NCBI GenBank assembly: GCA_947475465.1
Contig: CANJLK010000010.1
Coordinates: 1 to 64,000 of the forward strand
Origin: Caulobacteraceae bacterium
GTDB lineage: Bacteria; Pseudomonadota; Alphaproteobacteria; Caulobacterales; Caulobacteraceae
DNA: 64,000 nucleotides
Direction of reading: 5' to 3'
Shown: positions 23,076 through 34,109 of the stretch, piece by piece
Numbering within the stretch: position 1 is the stretch's first letter
How the letters are laid out: every line of letters starts with the position of its first letter
The notes under the pieces: generated by a model
The model's database searches: none
What the model was told of the DNA's origin: nothing
What the model saw: the letters and a program-made list of their open reading frames with translations, nothing else
Made by a program: the position numbers and the translations under genes

Positions 23076-23210
23076 GATCCTCTCCCCGCAGGGGGAGGTG
23101 GCGCGCCGCGCGAAGCAAGGCGTGACGGAGGGGGCACAGAAGCGATGCGCTCCCCCTCCGCCGCTTTTCGCTGCGCTCCAAGCGCCACCTCCCCCTGCGG
23201 GGAGAGGATC
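23076..23210. repeat. Intergenic palindromic element with perfect 29-bp arms
   Basis: The left arm 23076-23104 (GATCCTCTCCCCGCAGGGGG...) is the exact reverse complement of the right arm 23182-23210. Each arm also contains its own small hairpin (CTCCCCGCAGGGGGAG type). An inner pair CGGAGGGGG / CCCCCTCCG deepens the fold, so the whole ~135 bases can form one long stem. The right half is homologous to the repeat inside pdhC at 15735-15790. It lies just upstream of eno. It looks like a REP/MITE-type dispersed element; no transposase is present. Confidence 0.82.
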
Positions 23211-23276
23211 GGAAAGGCCAGGCGCAGCGGAATCAGACGTGACAGTCGCTACTCAGCAGCAGCCCAAAACGCGAAA

Positions 23277-23302
23277 CGCCGGCCGCTGCGGAGCGGCCGG
23301 CG
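23277..23302 (-). terminator. Probable rho-independent terminator of rpmF
   Basis: Perfect 10-bp stem CGCCGGCCGC / GCGGCCGGCG with a 6-base loop. On the minus strand it is followed by TTTCGCGTTTTGGG. It lies 37 bases beyond the rpmF stop. Confidence 0.65.
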
Positions 23303-23338
23303 TCACGATCGGACAGGCGAAGGGCCCGTGCGAGAGGT

Positions 23339-23521
23339 CTAGTCTTCCTTCGGCGTCAGGACCTGGCGGCCCTTGTACATGCCGGTCTTCAGGTCGACGT
23401 GGTGCGGACGCTTCAGTTCGCCGGTTTCCTTGTCTTCGACGAAGGAGTTGGCGCCCAGGGCGTGGTGCGAGCGGCGCATGTTGCGACGCGACGGCGATAC
23501 TTTGCGTTTCGGAACGGCCAT
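23339..23521 (-). CDS. rpmF: 50S ribosomal protein L32
   Basis: 60-residue basic ribosomal protein with the typical L32 start [20 protein letters not shown] and the conserved [16 protein letters not shown]. Alphaproteobacterial L32 lacks the zinc cysteines of some other bacteria, as here. The ATG at 23521 gives the standard length; the frame continues upstream without resemblance to L32. A strong hairpin follows the gene. It is divergent from the MAPEG gene. Confidence 0.95.
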   Translation of the reverse strand: MAVPKRKVSPSRRNMRRSHHALGANSFVEDKETGELKRPHHVDLKTGMYKGRQVLTPKED

Positions 23522-23661
23522 CGGAGACTCTCGCTGGCGTGGAAATGAGGACGGCGGCCAAGAAGGGGCCGCCGCCGTGAGCGGGCGCTTATGCATGAAA
23601 CCCGCTGGACGATCAAGCGGGAGCGGATAGCTTACGACGTAAGCGCCATCTGGAGGCCCAA

Positions 23662-25715
<2,054 letters not shown>

Positions 25716-25789
25716 TCAGAGTAGCCGTGATTCGGCGCGCGAGCGCCCGAATCCGTTCGACTGATCCACGACTATTTTTGGACCCACTC

Positions 25790-26221
25790 TTACTTTTGAG
25801 CCGGCGCGGCGGGCGCGGGCTCGGCGGGCGCACCGTTCAGGAACGGATTGTTGATCTGCGGCGTCGGGGCCTGCAGCGGAACCGGCGCGCCCGGCTGGGC
25901 GGTCCCCGCCGGCGGCTTGGCCGGGGGCTGGTTCAGGCTGGTGGGATCGAGCGCGTCGATCTTCAGCCGATCCACTACCGAGGAACCACCCTTCTCGCGG
26001 CCGCCCAGGATGGTCAGCGCCAGGCTGATCACGAAGAAGGCCGCGCCCAGCGACCAGGTGATGCGGGTCATCAGGTCGCCCGCGCCACGCACCGACATCA
26101 TGCCCGACGGACTGCCGCCGCCGCCGACCAGGCCGCCGCCTTCGGAACGCTGCAGCAGGACTGCGCCGACCAGGCCGATGCAGACGATGATCAGGAGGGC
26201 TGAGAGGATGCCGAGCAGCAT
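25790..26221 (-). CDS. secG: SecG preprotein translocase subunit
   Basis: 143-residue inner membrane protein with the two SecG helices (about 3-23 and 52-72) and the conserved QRSEGGGLVGGGG between them. A Pro/Ala-rich cytoplasmic tail of about 60 residues follows, longer than in E. coli but usual for alphaproteobacteria. It assists SecYE in protein export. It precedes pyrG on the same strand; tpiA lies upstream with a VOC gene in opposite orientation between them, a variation of the common tpiA-secG-pyrG order. Confidence 0.92.
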   Translation of the reverse strand: MLLGILSALLIIVCIGLVGAVLLQRSEGGGLVGGGGSPSGMMSVRGAGDLMTRITWSLGAAFFVISLALTILGGREKGGSSVVDRLKIDALDPTSLNQPPAKPPAGTAQPGAPVPLQAPTPQINNPFLNGAPAEPAPAAPAQK

Positions 26222-26377
26222 GGGTCTAAATCAAATCCAGTGCGTTCGGGCGGCCACGTCCCAGGAAAGGCAAGGACGGGGCGCCGAAATGAAGGGGGGC
26301 CTCTATCACCGAGCCGGCGGCAAGGCCATAGCTAGGGCGTCGCAGCGGCCAGACAAGACCGCCAAGGAGCAGCGCCC

Positions 26378-26770
26378 GTGACCAATCCGATCCAGGTCAA
26401 CCAGATGGACCACATCGTCCTGGTCACCCGCGACAAGGCTGCCATGCTGGCCTTCTACTGCGATGTCCTGGGCCTCAGCATCGACCGCGACCGGCCCGAG
26501 CTCGGCCTCACCCACATCCGCTGCGGCCCGCAGATGATCGACCTGATCGTCCGCACGACGCCCCGCCCGGCCCGCGAGGCCCACAACCAGGACCACTTCG
26601 CCCTGCAGGTCCGCCCCTTCGACGAGACCGCCATCCGCGCCCACCTGGCCGCCCACGGCATAGAGATCGCCGAGGAAGGCGCCCGCTACGGCGCCGACGG
26701 CGTGGGCTTCTCGCTCTACATCCGCGACCCGGAGGGAAACCTCGTCGAACTCAAGGGGCCGAGTGTTTAG
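26378..26770 (+). CDS. VOC-family (glyoxalase fold) protein
   Basis: 130 residues of the vicinal oxygen chelate fold with two beta-alpha-beta-beta-beta modules. Likely metal ligands are the His of QMDHIVLVT, the His of NQDHFALQV and the Glu of GNLVELKGP. The family includes glyoxalase I, fosfomycin-resistance enzymes and dioxygenases; the reaction here is not identifiable. It starts with GTG at 26378, eight bases after AAGGAG. It interrupts tpiA-secG-pyrG on the opposite strand. Confidence 0.82.
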   Translation: MTNPIQVNQMDHIVLVTRDKAAMLAFYCDVLGLSIDRDRPELGLTHIRCGPQMIDLIVRTTPRPAREAHNQDHFALQVRPFDETAIRAHLAAHGIEIAEEGARYGADGVGFSLYIRDPEGNLVELKGPSV

Positions 26771-26850
26771 CATCCGAACTTGGCTCGAGCCGAGCCAGGG
26801 CAAGGGGTTCGCTGTTTCCCTGCCAGCGTTTCATCAGGACCCGAGGGGCC

Positions 26851-27594
26851 CTACAGCGCGCCGATAATCCCCAGGAAGTCAGCCGCCTTCAGCGAGGCCC
26901 CGCCGACCAGGGCCCCGCCGACTTCGGCGGCGTGCAGGATTTCGGCGGCGTTGGAGGGCTTCACCGAGCCGCCGTAGAGGATCGGGACCTTCGCCCCTTC
27001 CGCGCCGAACTGCTCGACCAGGGTGGCGCGGATCGCCTTGTGGACCTCCTCGATCTCCGGCGTCGTCGGCGTCAGGCCGGTGCCGATGGCCCAGACCGGC
27101 TCATAGGCAACTGCGAAGGCCTTGCCGGCCAGCGCGGCGGGCAGCGAGCCCCTCACCTGCCCGGTGACCACCGCCAGAGCCTCGCCGGCCTTGCGCTGCT
27201 CCAGGGTCTCGCCGACGCAGACGATGGGCTCCAGCCCCGCGCTCAGGGCCGCCACGACCTTCGCGGCGACCAGGGCGTCGGTCTCGCCGTAGCCGGCCCG
27301 GCGTTCGGAGTGGCCCAGGATCACCAGGCTCGCCCCGGCGTCGGCCAGCATCGCGGCCGAGACATCTCCGGTGAAGGCGCCGTTGTCTTCGGCCCGGCAA
27401 TCCTGCCCGCCCAGCGCGACGGCGGTCCCGGCCAGCGCCTGCCGCATCCGGTCGACCAGGGTGGCCGGCGGGCATAGCGCCACGCGGCCGGGGACCTGGC
27501 CCAGTCCAGCCGCCACGGCGCGGGCTTCGCCCAGGGCTGCGGCCAGGCCGTTCATCTTCCAATTGCCGGCGATCAGGGGGGTCGGAGCGGTCAT
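26851..27594 (-). CDS. tpiA: Triosephosphate isomerase
   Basis: Interconverts dihydroxyacetone phosphate and glyceraldehyde 3-phosphate. The 247-residue product has Asn11 and Lys13 in GNWKMNG, the electrophile His95 in ILGHSERR, the base Glu165 in AYEPVWAIGTG and the phosphate loop LYGGSVKPSN. The ATG at 27594 gives the standard start; an in-frame ATG 16 codons upstream looks non-conserved. It is divergent from ppiD across 143 bases. Confidence 0.96.
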   Translation of the reverse strand: MTAPTPLIAGNWKMNGLAAALGEARAVAAGLGQVPGRVALCPPATLVDRMRQALAGTAVALGGQDCRAEDNGAFTGDVSAAMLADAGASLVILGHSERRAGYGETDALVAAKVVAALSAGLEPIVCVGETLEQRKAGEALAVVTGQVRGSLPAALAGKAFAVAYEPVWAIGTGLTPTTPEIEEVHKAIRATLVEQFGAEGAKVPILYGGSVKPSNAAEILHAAEVGGALVGGASLKAADFLGIIGAL

Positions 27595-27737
27595 GAGCCT
27601 CACTTTCGTCAAGTCCGCCGCCGTTAAGGCGCCATGAGGCATCTGTCACGCGCTTGCGGGGCGGGAGCCGCCTCCACTATACCGGCCCGCACACCTGCGG
27701 CGCCGCGTCCGCACGCCAGCGCCCTGAAAGGGTTTTG

Positions 27738-29693
27738 ATGCTTTCGAATTTCCGCGCCTTCGCGAAGTCCCCCGCGGCCGCCGTCCTGATCGCCCTGATC
27801 GTGGTGTCCTTCGCGATCTTCGGCATCCGCGACGTCTTCAAGGGCAAGGTGGCCGGCGATTCCGTGATCACCGCCGGCTCGCGCACAGTCGGCAGCGCCG
27901 AATTCAAGCGCGAGTTCGACGTCTACAAGTCCCGCCTCGAACAGCAGGTGCGCCAGCCGATCACAATGGAACAGGTCGCCGCCAACGGTCTCGACCGCCG
28001 CGCGCTCGAAGGCCTGGCCACCCGCGAGGCCTTCGCCGAGTTCCTGACCAAGATCGGCATGCACCCGTCCGACAAGCTGATCGCCGCGGAGATCGCCAAG
28101 ATCCCGGCCTTTTTCGACCAGGTGACCGGCAAGTTCGACAAGAAATCATATGCGCAGAAGCTGGGCGAGAACGGCCTGACGCCGGCCCGCTTCGAATCCA
28201 GCATCGGCGACGAGATCGCCCAGCAGCAGTTTGGCGCCGGCCTGGCCGCCGGGCTGCGCGTCCCACGGGCCTATACGGCGCTGGCCGCCATTTTCGGCCT
28301 GGAGAACCGCGACGTCGGCTATTTCGCGGTCGAGCCCACCAGCGTGCCGCAGCCGGCCATGCCCACCGACGACCAGCTTCGCGCCTTCATGAAGGAAAAC
28401 GCCGCCCAGCTGACCCGGCCGGAAATGCGCCAGATCACCGTCGTGCGGTTCTCGCCGGCCCTGGTCAGCGCCAACCTGCCGGTCACCGAGGCCGAGGTGA
28501 AGAAGCGCTTCGACTTCCGGAAGGACACACTGTCCTCGCCGGAAACCCGAACCGTCATCCAGATTCCCGCCAAGGACGCCGCCGCCGCCCAAACCATCGG
28601 CCAACGCTTGGCCAAGGGCGACGACGCCGCCCAGGTCGCCCGCGCCGCCGGCGTCGAGGCGATCACCTACGCCAATAAGCCGCAGACCGCGATCGCCGAC
28701 CGTAAGGTCGCCCAGGCCGCCTTCGGCATGGCCGCCGGCCAGGTCGCCCCGGTGCGCGGCGACCTTGGGGTCGCCGTGGTCAAGGTGCTGTCGATCTCGC
28801 CCGGCCACCCGGTCACCCTGGAAGAAGTGCGCCCCGCGCTAGAGGCCGAAATCCGCAAGGATGGCGCCGCCGAGAAGGTCTATGCGCTCACCCAGGCCTA
28901 TGATGACGCCCACCAGGCCGGCTCCAACCTCACCCAGTCGGCCGCCAAGGCCGGCGTGCCCGCAGTCACGCTTGGCCCGGTCAGCGCCGAAGGCCGCGAC
29001 GGCCTGGGCCAGCCGGTCCCCGGCCTGACCCAGAAGCTGGTCGAAACCGCCTTCGCCCTGCCGGCCGGCGGCGAGAGCGAGGTCGAGGACGCCGGCGGTG
29101 GTGAGTACTTCGCCGTACGCGTGGAGAAGATCGTCCCGCCCGCCCTGGCCGCCCTGGACGAGGTCCGCCCGCAGGTCACCCGCGTCTACATGATGCGCGA
29201 ACTGGCCAAGCGGCTGCAGGCCCGCGCCGACGAACTGGCCGCCCGCGTCAAGAAGGGCGAGAGCCTGGACGCCGTCGCCGCCTCGGCGGGCGCCTCAGTG
29301 ATCCATGTTCCCGGCCTCAGCCGCCAGAACGCCGCCCAGAACAAGGACCTGTCGCAGGAACTGCTGGGCAAGACCTTCAACGCCAAGCTGGGCGACGTCT
29401 TCACCGCCGAGAACACCCACTTCGGCCTGCTGGTGGCCAAGCTGGAGGGCGTGCGCGCGGGCGACGGCGCGACACAGGCGCAGATGGCCGAAGGCATGCG
29501 CCCGCAGATGAGCGTGGCGATCTTCCGCGAAATCGGCGAGAGCGCCCAGGTCGCGGCCCGCCACAAGATCAAGGTCACCGCCGACGCCGCCAAGGCCCGC
29601 GCCGCGCTGGGCCTGGAGCCGGAACCCACCGCCGCCGACGCCAAGGCCAATCCCTCCGCCAAGCCCGCGGGCAAGCCTGGGCTGGCCAAGTGA
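27738..29693 (+). CDS. ppiD: PpiD-like periplasmic peptidyl-prolyl isomerase
   Basis: 651-residue membrane-anchored periplasmic chaperone of the PpiD/SurA type. A short cytoplasmic start is followed by one membrane helix (about 10-30, AAAVLIALIVVSFAIFGI). A SurA-N-like helical region follows to about 220, then parvulin-like regions in the middle, and a Lys/Ala/Pro-rich tail. PpiD helps proteins leaving SecYEG; bamA and skp in this window belong to the same export route. The ATG at 27738 places the membrane helix correctly. Its stop overlaps the trpE GTG as GTGA. Confidence 0.85.
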   Translation: MLSNFRAFAKSPAAAVLIALIVVSFAIFGIRDVFKGKVAGDSVITAGSRTVGSAEFKREFDVYKSRLEQQVRQPITMEQVAANGLDRRALEGLATREAFAEFLTKIGMHPSDKLIAAEIAKIPAFFDQVTGKFDKKSYAQKLGENGLTPARFESSIGDEIAQQQFGAGLAAGLRVPRAYTALAAIFGLENRDVGYFAVEPTSVPQPAMPTDDQLRAFMKENAAQLTRPEMRQITVVRFSPALVSANLPVTEAEVKKRFDFRKDTLSSPETRTVIQIPAKDAAAAQTIGQRLAKGDDAAQVARAAGVEAITYANKPQTAIADRKVAQAAFGMAAGQVAPVRGDLGVAVVKVLSISPGHPVTLEEVRPALEAEIRKDGAAEKVYALTQAYDDAHQAGSNLTQSAAKAGVPAVTLGPVSAEGRDGLGQPVPGLTQKLVETAFALPAGGESEVEDAGGGEYFAVRVEKIVPPALAALDEVRPQVTRVYMMRELAKRLQARADELAARVKKGESLDAVAASAGASVIHVPGLSRQNAAQNKDLSQELLGKTFNAKLGDVFTAENTHFGLLVAKLEGVRAGDGATQAQMAEGMRPQMSVAIFREIGESAQVAARHKIKVTADAAKARAALGLEPEPTAADAKANPSAKPAGKPGLAK

Positions 29694-31222
29694 CGATCGA
29701 GCCTGCGTTTACAGCCTTCGAGGCGGCCTACCGGGCCGGCGCGCCACAGCTGGTCTGGACGCGGCTGATCGACGACCTGGAAACGCCGGTTTCGGCCTAT
29801 CTGAAGATCGGCCACGGGCGGCCCTACGCCTTCCTCTTCGAAAGCGTCGAGGGCGGCGCCTTCCGTGCGCGCTATTCGATCATCACCCTCAATCCCGACC
29901 TTGTCTGGCGCTGCCGCGGCGACAGGGCGGAGATCGCCGAGGGGGCCGATATCGCCCAGGGCCGGTTCACGCCCCAGCCGGGCGGCGCGCTGGACAGCCT
30001 GCGCGACCTGGTGGCCGCCTCGCGCATCGAGCGCCCGGCCCACTTGCCGCCGCCCTCGGCCGGCCTGTTCGGAGCCCTCGGCTACGACATGATCCGCCTG
30101 GTTGAGCGCCTGCCGGATATCAACCCCGACACCCTTGGCCTGCCGGACGGCGTCATGACGCGCCCCTCCATCGTCGCGATCTTCGACGCCATCGCCCAGG
30201 AGATCGTCCTGGTCACCCCGGCCCGGCCGGGCGCGGCCTCCGCCGCCGACGCCTACGCTGCGGCCCAGGCGCGCCTTGAGGCCGTGGCTCTCGACTTCAA
30301 GCGGCCCACGCCGGCGCTGGCCGGCGACGGCAAGCCGGAGCCTGACGCGTTCACGACCCCGGTCAGCCGGGCGGACTACGCCGGGATCGTCGCCAAGGCC
30401 AAAGCCTACATCACCGCCGGCGACATCTTCCAGGTGGTGCCCAGCCACCGGTTCCGCAGCCCCTTCGCCCGGGATCCCTTCGCCCTCTACAGGTCGCTGC
30501 GGCGCACCAACCCCTCGCCCTTCCTGTTCTACCTGAACTTCGGGGACTTCCAGCTGGCCGGCTCCTCCCCGGAGATTCTCGTCCGCCTGCGCGATGGCAA
30601 GATTACGATCCGGCCCATCGCCGGCACGCGGCGGCGCGGCGCGACTCCCGCCGAGGACGCGGCCCTGGAGGCCGAACTGATCGCCGACCCCAAGGAGCGG
30701 GCCGAACACCTGATGCTACTCGACCTTGGCCGCAACGATGTCGGTCGCGTCGCCATGCTGAAGGCGCCCGGCGCCAATGAGCCCGCCAAGGCGTCCAGGA
30801 CGCCCCGCGTGCGGGTCACCGACAGCTTCTTCGTCGAACGCTACAGCCACGTCATGCACCTGGTCTCCAATGTCGAAGGCGATGCGCCGGACGGCCTCGA
30901 TCCGGTCGACGTGGTGATGGCCGCCCTGCCCGCCGGCACGCTCTCCGGCGCACCTAAGGTCCGGGCCATGGAGATCATCGACGAGCTTGAGATCGAAAAG
31001 CGCGGCATCGGCTATGCCGGCGCCGTGGGCTACTTCGGCTGCGACGGCTCGGTAGACACCTGCATCGTGCTCAGGACCGCACTCTTCAAGGACCAGGTCA
31101 TGTACGTCCAGGCCGGCGGGGGCGTGGTGGCTGATAGTGACGCCGACGCCGAATATGACGAAACCCTGCAGAAGGCCAAGGCGCTGCGCCAGGCGGCCGT
31201 CGAGAGTTGGCGCTTCGTCTAG
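29690..31222 (+). CDS. trpE: Anthranilate synthase component I
   Basis: Makes anthranilate from chorismate with ammonia supplied by TrpG, the first step of tryptophan synthesis. The 510 residues include the feedback region FLFESVEGG (LLES-type), the catalytic chorismate-binding core with SPFLFYLNFGDFQLAGSSPE, RPIAGTRRRG, DLGRNDVGRV and AALPAGTLSGAPKVRAME. It starts with GTG inside the ppiD stop, so its translation is coupled to that chaperone gene. Its partner trpG lies 9.3 kb downstream, beyond a block of accessory genes on both strands. I saw no leader peptide or attenuator upstream. Confidence 0.96.
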   Translation: MTIEPAFTAFEAAYRAGAPQLVWTRLIDDLETPVSAYLKIGHGRPYAFLFESVEGGAFRARYSIITLNPDLVWRCRGDRAEIAEGADIAQGRFTPQPGGALDSLRDLVAASRIERPAHLPPPSAGLFGALGYDMIRLVERLPDINPDTLGLPDGVMTRPSIVAIFDAIAQEIVLVTPARPGAASAADAYAAAQARLEAVALDFKRPTPALAGDGKPEPDAFTTPVSRADYAGIVAKAKAYITAGDIFQVVPSHRFRSPFARDPFALYRSLRRTNPSPFLFYLNFGDFQLAGSSPEILVRLRDGKITIRPIAGTRRRGATPAEDAALEAELIADPKERAEHLMLLDLGRNDVGRVAMLKAPGANEPAKASRTPRVRVTDSFFVERYSHVMHLVSNVEGDAPDGLDPVDVVMAALPAGTLSGAPKVRAMEIIDELEIEKRGIGYAGAVGYFGCDGSVDTCIVLRTALFKDQVMYVQAGGGVVADSDADAEYDETLQKAKALRQAAVESWRFV

Positions 31223-31300
31223 CCCGGCCTTGCGTCGGCGCCCCGTTGCGCTCCAGATTGAAATAAACCGCGCCCAGACGCGACCGGACGGGGGAGACAG

Positions 31301-32593
31301 ATGGACAGCGCCGAACAGGCTGACTTCGTGGCATGGGCAAAGCGCACTGCCATTCCGCTCGCCCGGATCGAGGACAAGGGACCCGTCACCGCGCCCGCCG
31401 ATGACGCCGACCTGACGCCGCTCAAGGCCATGATTGGCGACGCGCGGATCGTCGGCATCGGCGAAAGCGCGCACCACACCCATGAGTTTCTCGCCCTGCG
31501 AGAACGCCTGGTCCGCTACCTGGTCGAACAGCTCGGCTTTGACACCCTCATCCTCGAGGTGCTGCGACCCGGGGCCAATCCCATCGACGACTTCGCCTTC
31601 GCCGGCAAAGGGACCGCCGAGGACGCCCTGATGACCGCCGCGATACGGATGTGGCGCAACCGCGAGACCGAGCGGATCGTCGAGTGGGTGAAGGCCTACA
31701 ACGCAGCTCGCGGAACGAGGCCCCCTGTCCGCATCGTCGGCGGCGACATCGTCGCCCCCGGGGAAAGCATGCGCCTGGTTCTGGACCACCTGGACCTCGG
31801 CGCGGCCGACAAGGATCGGCTCACGGCGCTCAGCCGGGGCTTCGACATCGATCCCCGCGACGACCAGATCGCCTACAACACCATGAGCGACGAAGACCGC
31901 GCACTCCTGCACGCGACCTTCGAGGCCGCACTGGAATCCCTGGGGCGTCAGGGCCCCGGCGAGACCCGCACCGCGGCTCAGCACGAGGCGCTCCTCGATC
32001 AGGCGCGGGTGGTCGTCCAGGCCCTTGGCGCGATGCGGGCCGGCATCGTCGCCTGGCTGAAAAGCTTCCCGGTCCGCGACGCGGCCATCGGCGAAAATCT
32101 CGTCCGCCTGGTCAAGACCATGCCGGCGCGCAGCCGCGCCATCTACCTCGCCAACAACGGCCACGTGGCCGCCACCCGGATGATCGGCGCCGAGGTGATC
32201 CCGGCCGGCGTCGTCCTGCGCCGTGAGCTCGGCGACGACTACCGAGTCATCGGCGGGGCCTTCGGTGAAGGACGCTACGACCCGCCGCTCTATGGCGTCA
32301 GTTCTGCGCCTGGCGAAGACCGCGACTCCATGGACCAGCTGATCGCCCAGCTGGGCCAGAAGGCCCTGCTGCTCGACATCCGGGCCACGGCGGCCGACCC
32401 CGCGCCGGCCTACGTGGACACCCCCAGGCGCATGCAGTCTCAGGGCCGCGCCTTCCACACCGCCGCGCCGCGGGCCGCCTACGATGTGCTGGCCTACATC
32501 GACCTGGTCACCAACGCCGACCAGCTGATCGTCACCGAAATGAACATGGACATCGCCGCCGTGGACGCCAGCCGCCCGCGCGCAGGAGACTGA
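31301..32593 (+). CDS. Erythromycin esterase-family hydrolase, copy 1
   Basis: 430 residues of the erythromycin esterase family (EreA/EreB and larger uncharacterised groups). The proposed catalytic pair Glu55/His58 sits in GESAHHTHEF, followed by LRERLVRYLVEQLGF. A C-terminal region has YLANNGHVAATRM and RVIGGAFGEG. There is no signal peptide, so it is probably cytosolic. The family hydrolyses macrolide lactones or other esters, but most members have no known substrate, and resistance should not be assumed. RBS-like GGGAGA precedes the ATG. It is followed at once by a paralogue. Confidence 0.83.
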   Translation: MDSAEQADFVAWAKRTAIPLARIEDKGPVTAPADDADLTPLKAMIGDARIVGIGESAHHTHEFLALRERLVRYLVEQLGFDTLILEVLRPGANPIDDFAFAGKGTAEDALMTAAIRMWRNRETERIVEWVKAYNAARGTRPPVRIVGGDIVAPGESMRLVLDHLDLGAADKDRLTALSRGFDIDPRDDQIAYNTMSDEDRALLHATFEAALESLGRQGPGETRTAAQHEALLDQARVVVQALGAMRAGIVAWLKSFPVRDAAIGENLVRLVKTMPARSRAIYLANNGHVAATRMIGAEVIPAGVVLRRELGDDYRVIGGAFGEGRYDPPLYGVSSAPGEDRDSMDQLIAQLGQKALLLDIRATAADPAPAYVDTPRRMQSQGRAFHTAAPRAAYDVLAYIDLVTNADQLIVTEMNMDIAAVDASRPRAGD

Positions 32594-33906
32594 TGATGAG
32601 CACACAAAAAGAGGCGACCACGGCATTCGTTGACTGGGCGCGACGCAATGCCGTGCGCCTGGACCGGATCGAGGACAAGGGTGGGCCCGCCGACCCGGTC
32701 GACGACTCCGATCTGGCGCCTCTGAAGGCCATGGTCGGCGACGCGCGGATCGTCGCGCTGGGCGAAAGCACCCATCACACCCACGAATTCCTGGCCCTGC
32801 GCGAGCGGCTGGTCCGTTACCTGGTCGAACGGCTCGGCTTCACCACGATCATGTTGGAGGTCATGCACCCGGGCGCGAACCCCATCGACGACTATGTCGC
32901 CCAGGGCCTCGGCAGCGCCAAGGCCGCCCTGGTGGCCGCTAACATCCGCATGTGGCGCAACCGCGAGAGTGTCCGCATCCTGGAATGGGCGCGGGCCCAC
33001 AACCTGAAGGCCGCGCCGGGACAAGAGGTCCGTTTCACGGGACCCGACATGATCGCGCCAGGCGAAGGCATGCGCCTCATCCTGGATCAAATCGAGCTCG
33101 ACGCAGGCACAAAGGCACGCCTCTACGAGCTCAGCAGCGGCTTCGACACCGACCCGCGGGACGACCAGCTGTTCTACAACCGGCGCAGCGACGAGGAGCG
33201 GGCCTTGCTGCACGCCACCTTCGACCAGGTCCTGGCTACCCTGCGCGCCTCAGGGCCGCGGCCTGGCCAGTCCACCGCCGATCACCTGGCATTGCTTGAC
33301 CAGGCCATCGTCGTCACCCAGGCCCTGGACGCCGCCCGCATCGGCGCCACCGACGGCTGGATCGCGGCCTGGCCGGCCCGTGACGTAGCCATGGGCGCCA
33401 ACGCTATCCGAATGGTCGAGGCCGACCCGGGCCGAAAGGTTGTGATCATGGCGTCCAACCGCCATGTGGCGGCCATCCAGCCGGCCGGCGATGCGGTCGT
33501 GCCCATGGGCGCCTTCCTGCGCGAGCATTTCGGCGACGCCTACCTGGTGATTGGCGGCTCCTTCGGAGAAGGCCATTTCGACCCGCCGCTCTACGGGGCC
33601 ACGACCATTCCCCGCAATGCGCAGGACACCATGGATCAGCGGATTGCCGATCTGGAGTCCGGCCCCCTGCTCCTGGACATCCGCGCCACGGCCGCGGACC
33701 CGGCGCCCGCATACGTCCGCCAACCCAGGCCGCTGCAGTCATCCGGCCTGCTGGACCATACCGCGGCTCCGGCCGCGACCTACGACATCATCGTGCACCT
33801 GGATCGCCTCACCAACGCGGGCCAGCTGATCGAAGAGCCCATGGACTTGGACTACGCCGTCGTCGACGCCAACCGGCCGGCGCTGCGGGCCAAGACTGCG
33901 CCCTAG
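32593..33906 (+). CDS. Erythromycin esterase-family hydrolase, copy 2
   Basis: 437 residues, closely similar to the preceding gene along its whole length (for example AMVGDARIVALGES, RERLVRYLVE, SGFDTDPRDDQ, FDPPLYG), so the pair is a tandem duplication. The catalytic Glu58/His61 in GESTHHTHEF are kept, hence both copies look active. The ATG at 32593 shares a base with the stop of copy 1 (TGATG) after AGGAG; a second ATG follows directly. Its stop shares a CTAG with the small convergent gene. Both lie between trpE and trpG. Confidence 0.83.
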   Translation: MMSTQKEATTAFVDWARRNAVRLDRIEDKGGPADPVDDSDLAPLKAMVGDARIVALGESTHHTHEFLALRERLVRYLVERLGFTTIMLEVMHPGANPIDDYVAQGLGSAKAALVAANIRMWRNRESVRILEWARAHNLKAAPGQEVRFTGPDMIAPGEGMRLILDQIELDAGTKARLYELSSGFDTDPRDDQLFYNRRSDEERALLHATFDQVLATLRASGPRPGQSTADHLALLDQAIVVTQALDAARIGATDGWIAAWPARDVAMGANAIRMVEADPGRKVVIMASNRHVAAIQPAGDAVVPMGAFLREHFGDAYLVIGGSFGEGHFDPPLYGATTIPRNAQDTMDQRIADLESGPLLLDIRATAADPAPAYVRQPRPLQSSGLLDHTAAPAATYDIIVHLDRLTNAGQLIEEPMDLDYAVVDANRPALRAKTAP

Positions 33907-34109
33907 CGCACGCCCCTCGTCGAGGCCACGTGTTCGCTGACCAAGGCCGGCGACATGATCATCGACGTGGCGAAGGCGAGCGCCGAGACCGCCAGGAAGG
34001 CCGCCGCGCACAGGGGCGCCCAGATGCTGCCCGACCGCTCAGGCGGCTCCAGAAGCAGGCGAGCGCGGTCCATCAGATCGCGATCGAGGGCGGAATCGGT
34101 GGCGGCCAC
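33903..34109 (-). CDS. Putative small single-helix membrane protein
   Basis: Open frame whose C-terminal 68 residues look like a real small membrane protein. A charged start (SALDRDLMDRARLLLEPPER) is followed by one hydrophobic helix of about 22 residues (WAPLCAAAFLAVSALAFATS) and a short tail. I chose the GTG at 34109; the frame runs open to 34214, but that part looks like random coding. The rest of the gap to 34256 shows no gene and presumably holds the promoter of the patatin gene. Support is only compositional plus the shared CTAG stop with the convergent esterase. Confidence 0.45.
   Translation of the reverse strand: MAATDSALDRDLMDRARLLLEPPERSGSIWAPLCAAAFLAVSALAFATSMIMSPALVSEHVASTRGVR

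Noticed and set aside
23076-23210. Reading the eno-upstream palindrome as a CRISPR or insertion sequence end
   Set aside because: There are only two arms, no regularly spaced repeats, no transposase and no cas gene; a REP/MITE-like element fits better.
25729-25753. GATTCGG..CCGAATC stem between pyrG and secG
   Set aside because: A short bulged stem without a T-tract; read-through from secG to pyrG is more likely than termination.
31301-33906. Calling the tandem esterases macrolide-resistance genes
   Set aside because: Family membership alone does not show activity on macrolides; chromosomal members are mostly of unknown substrate.
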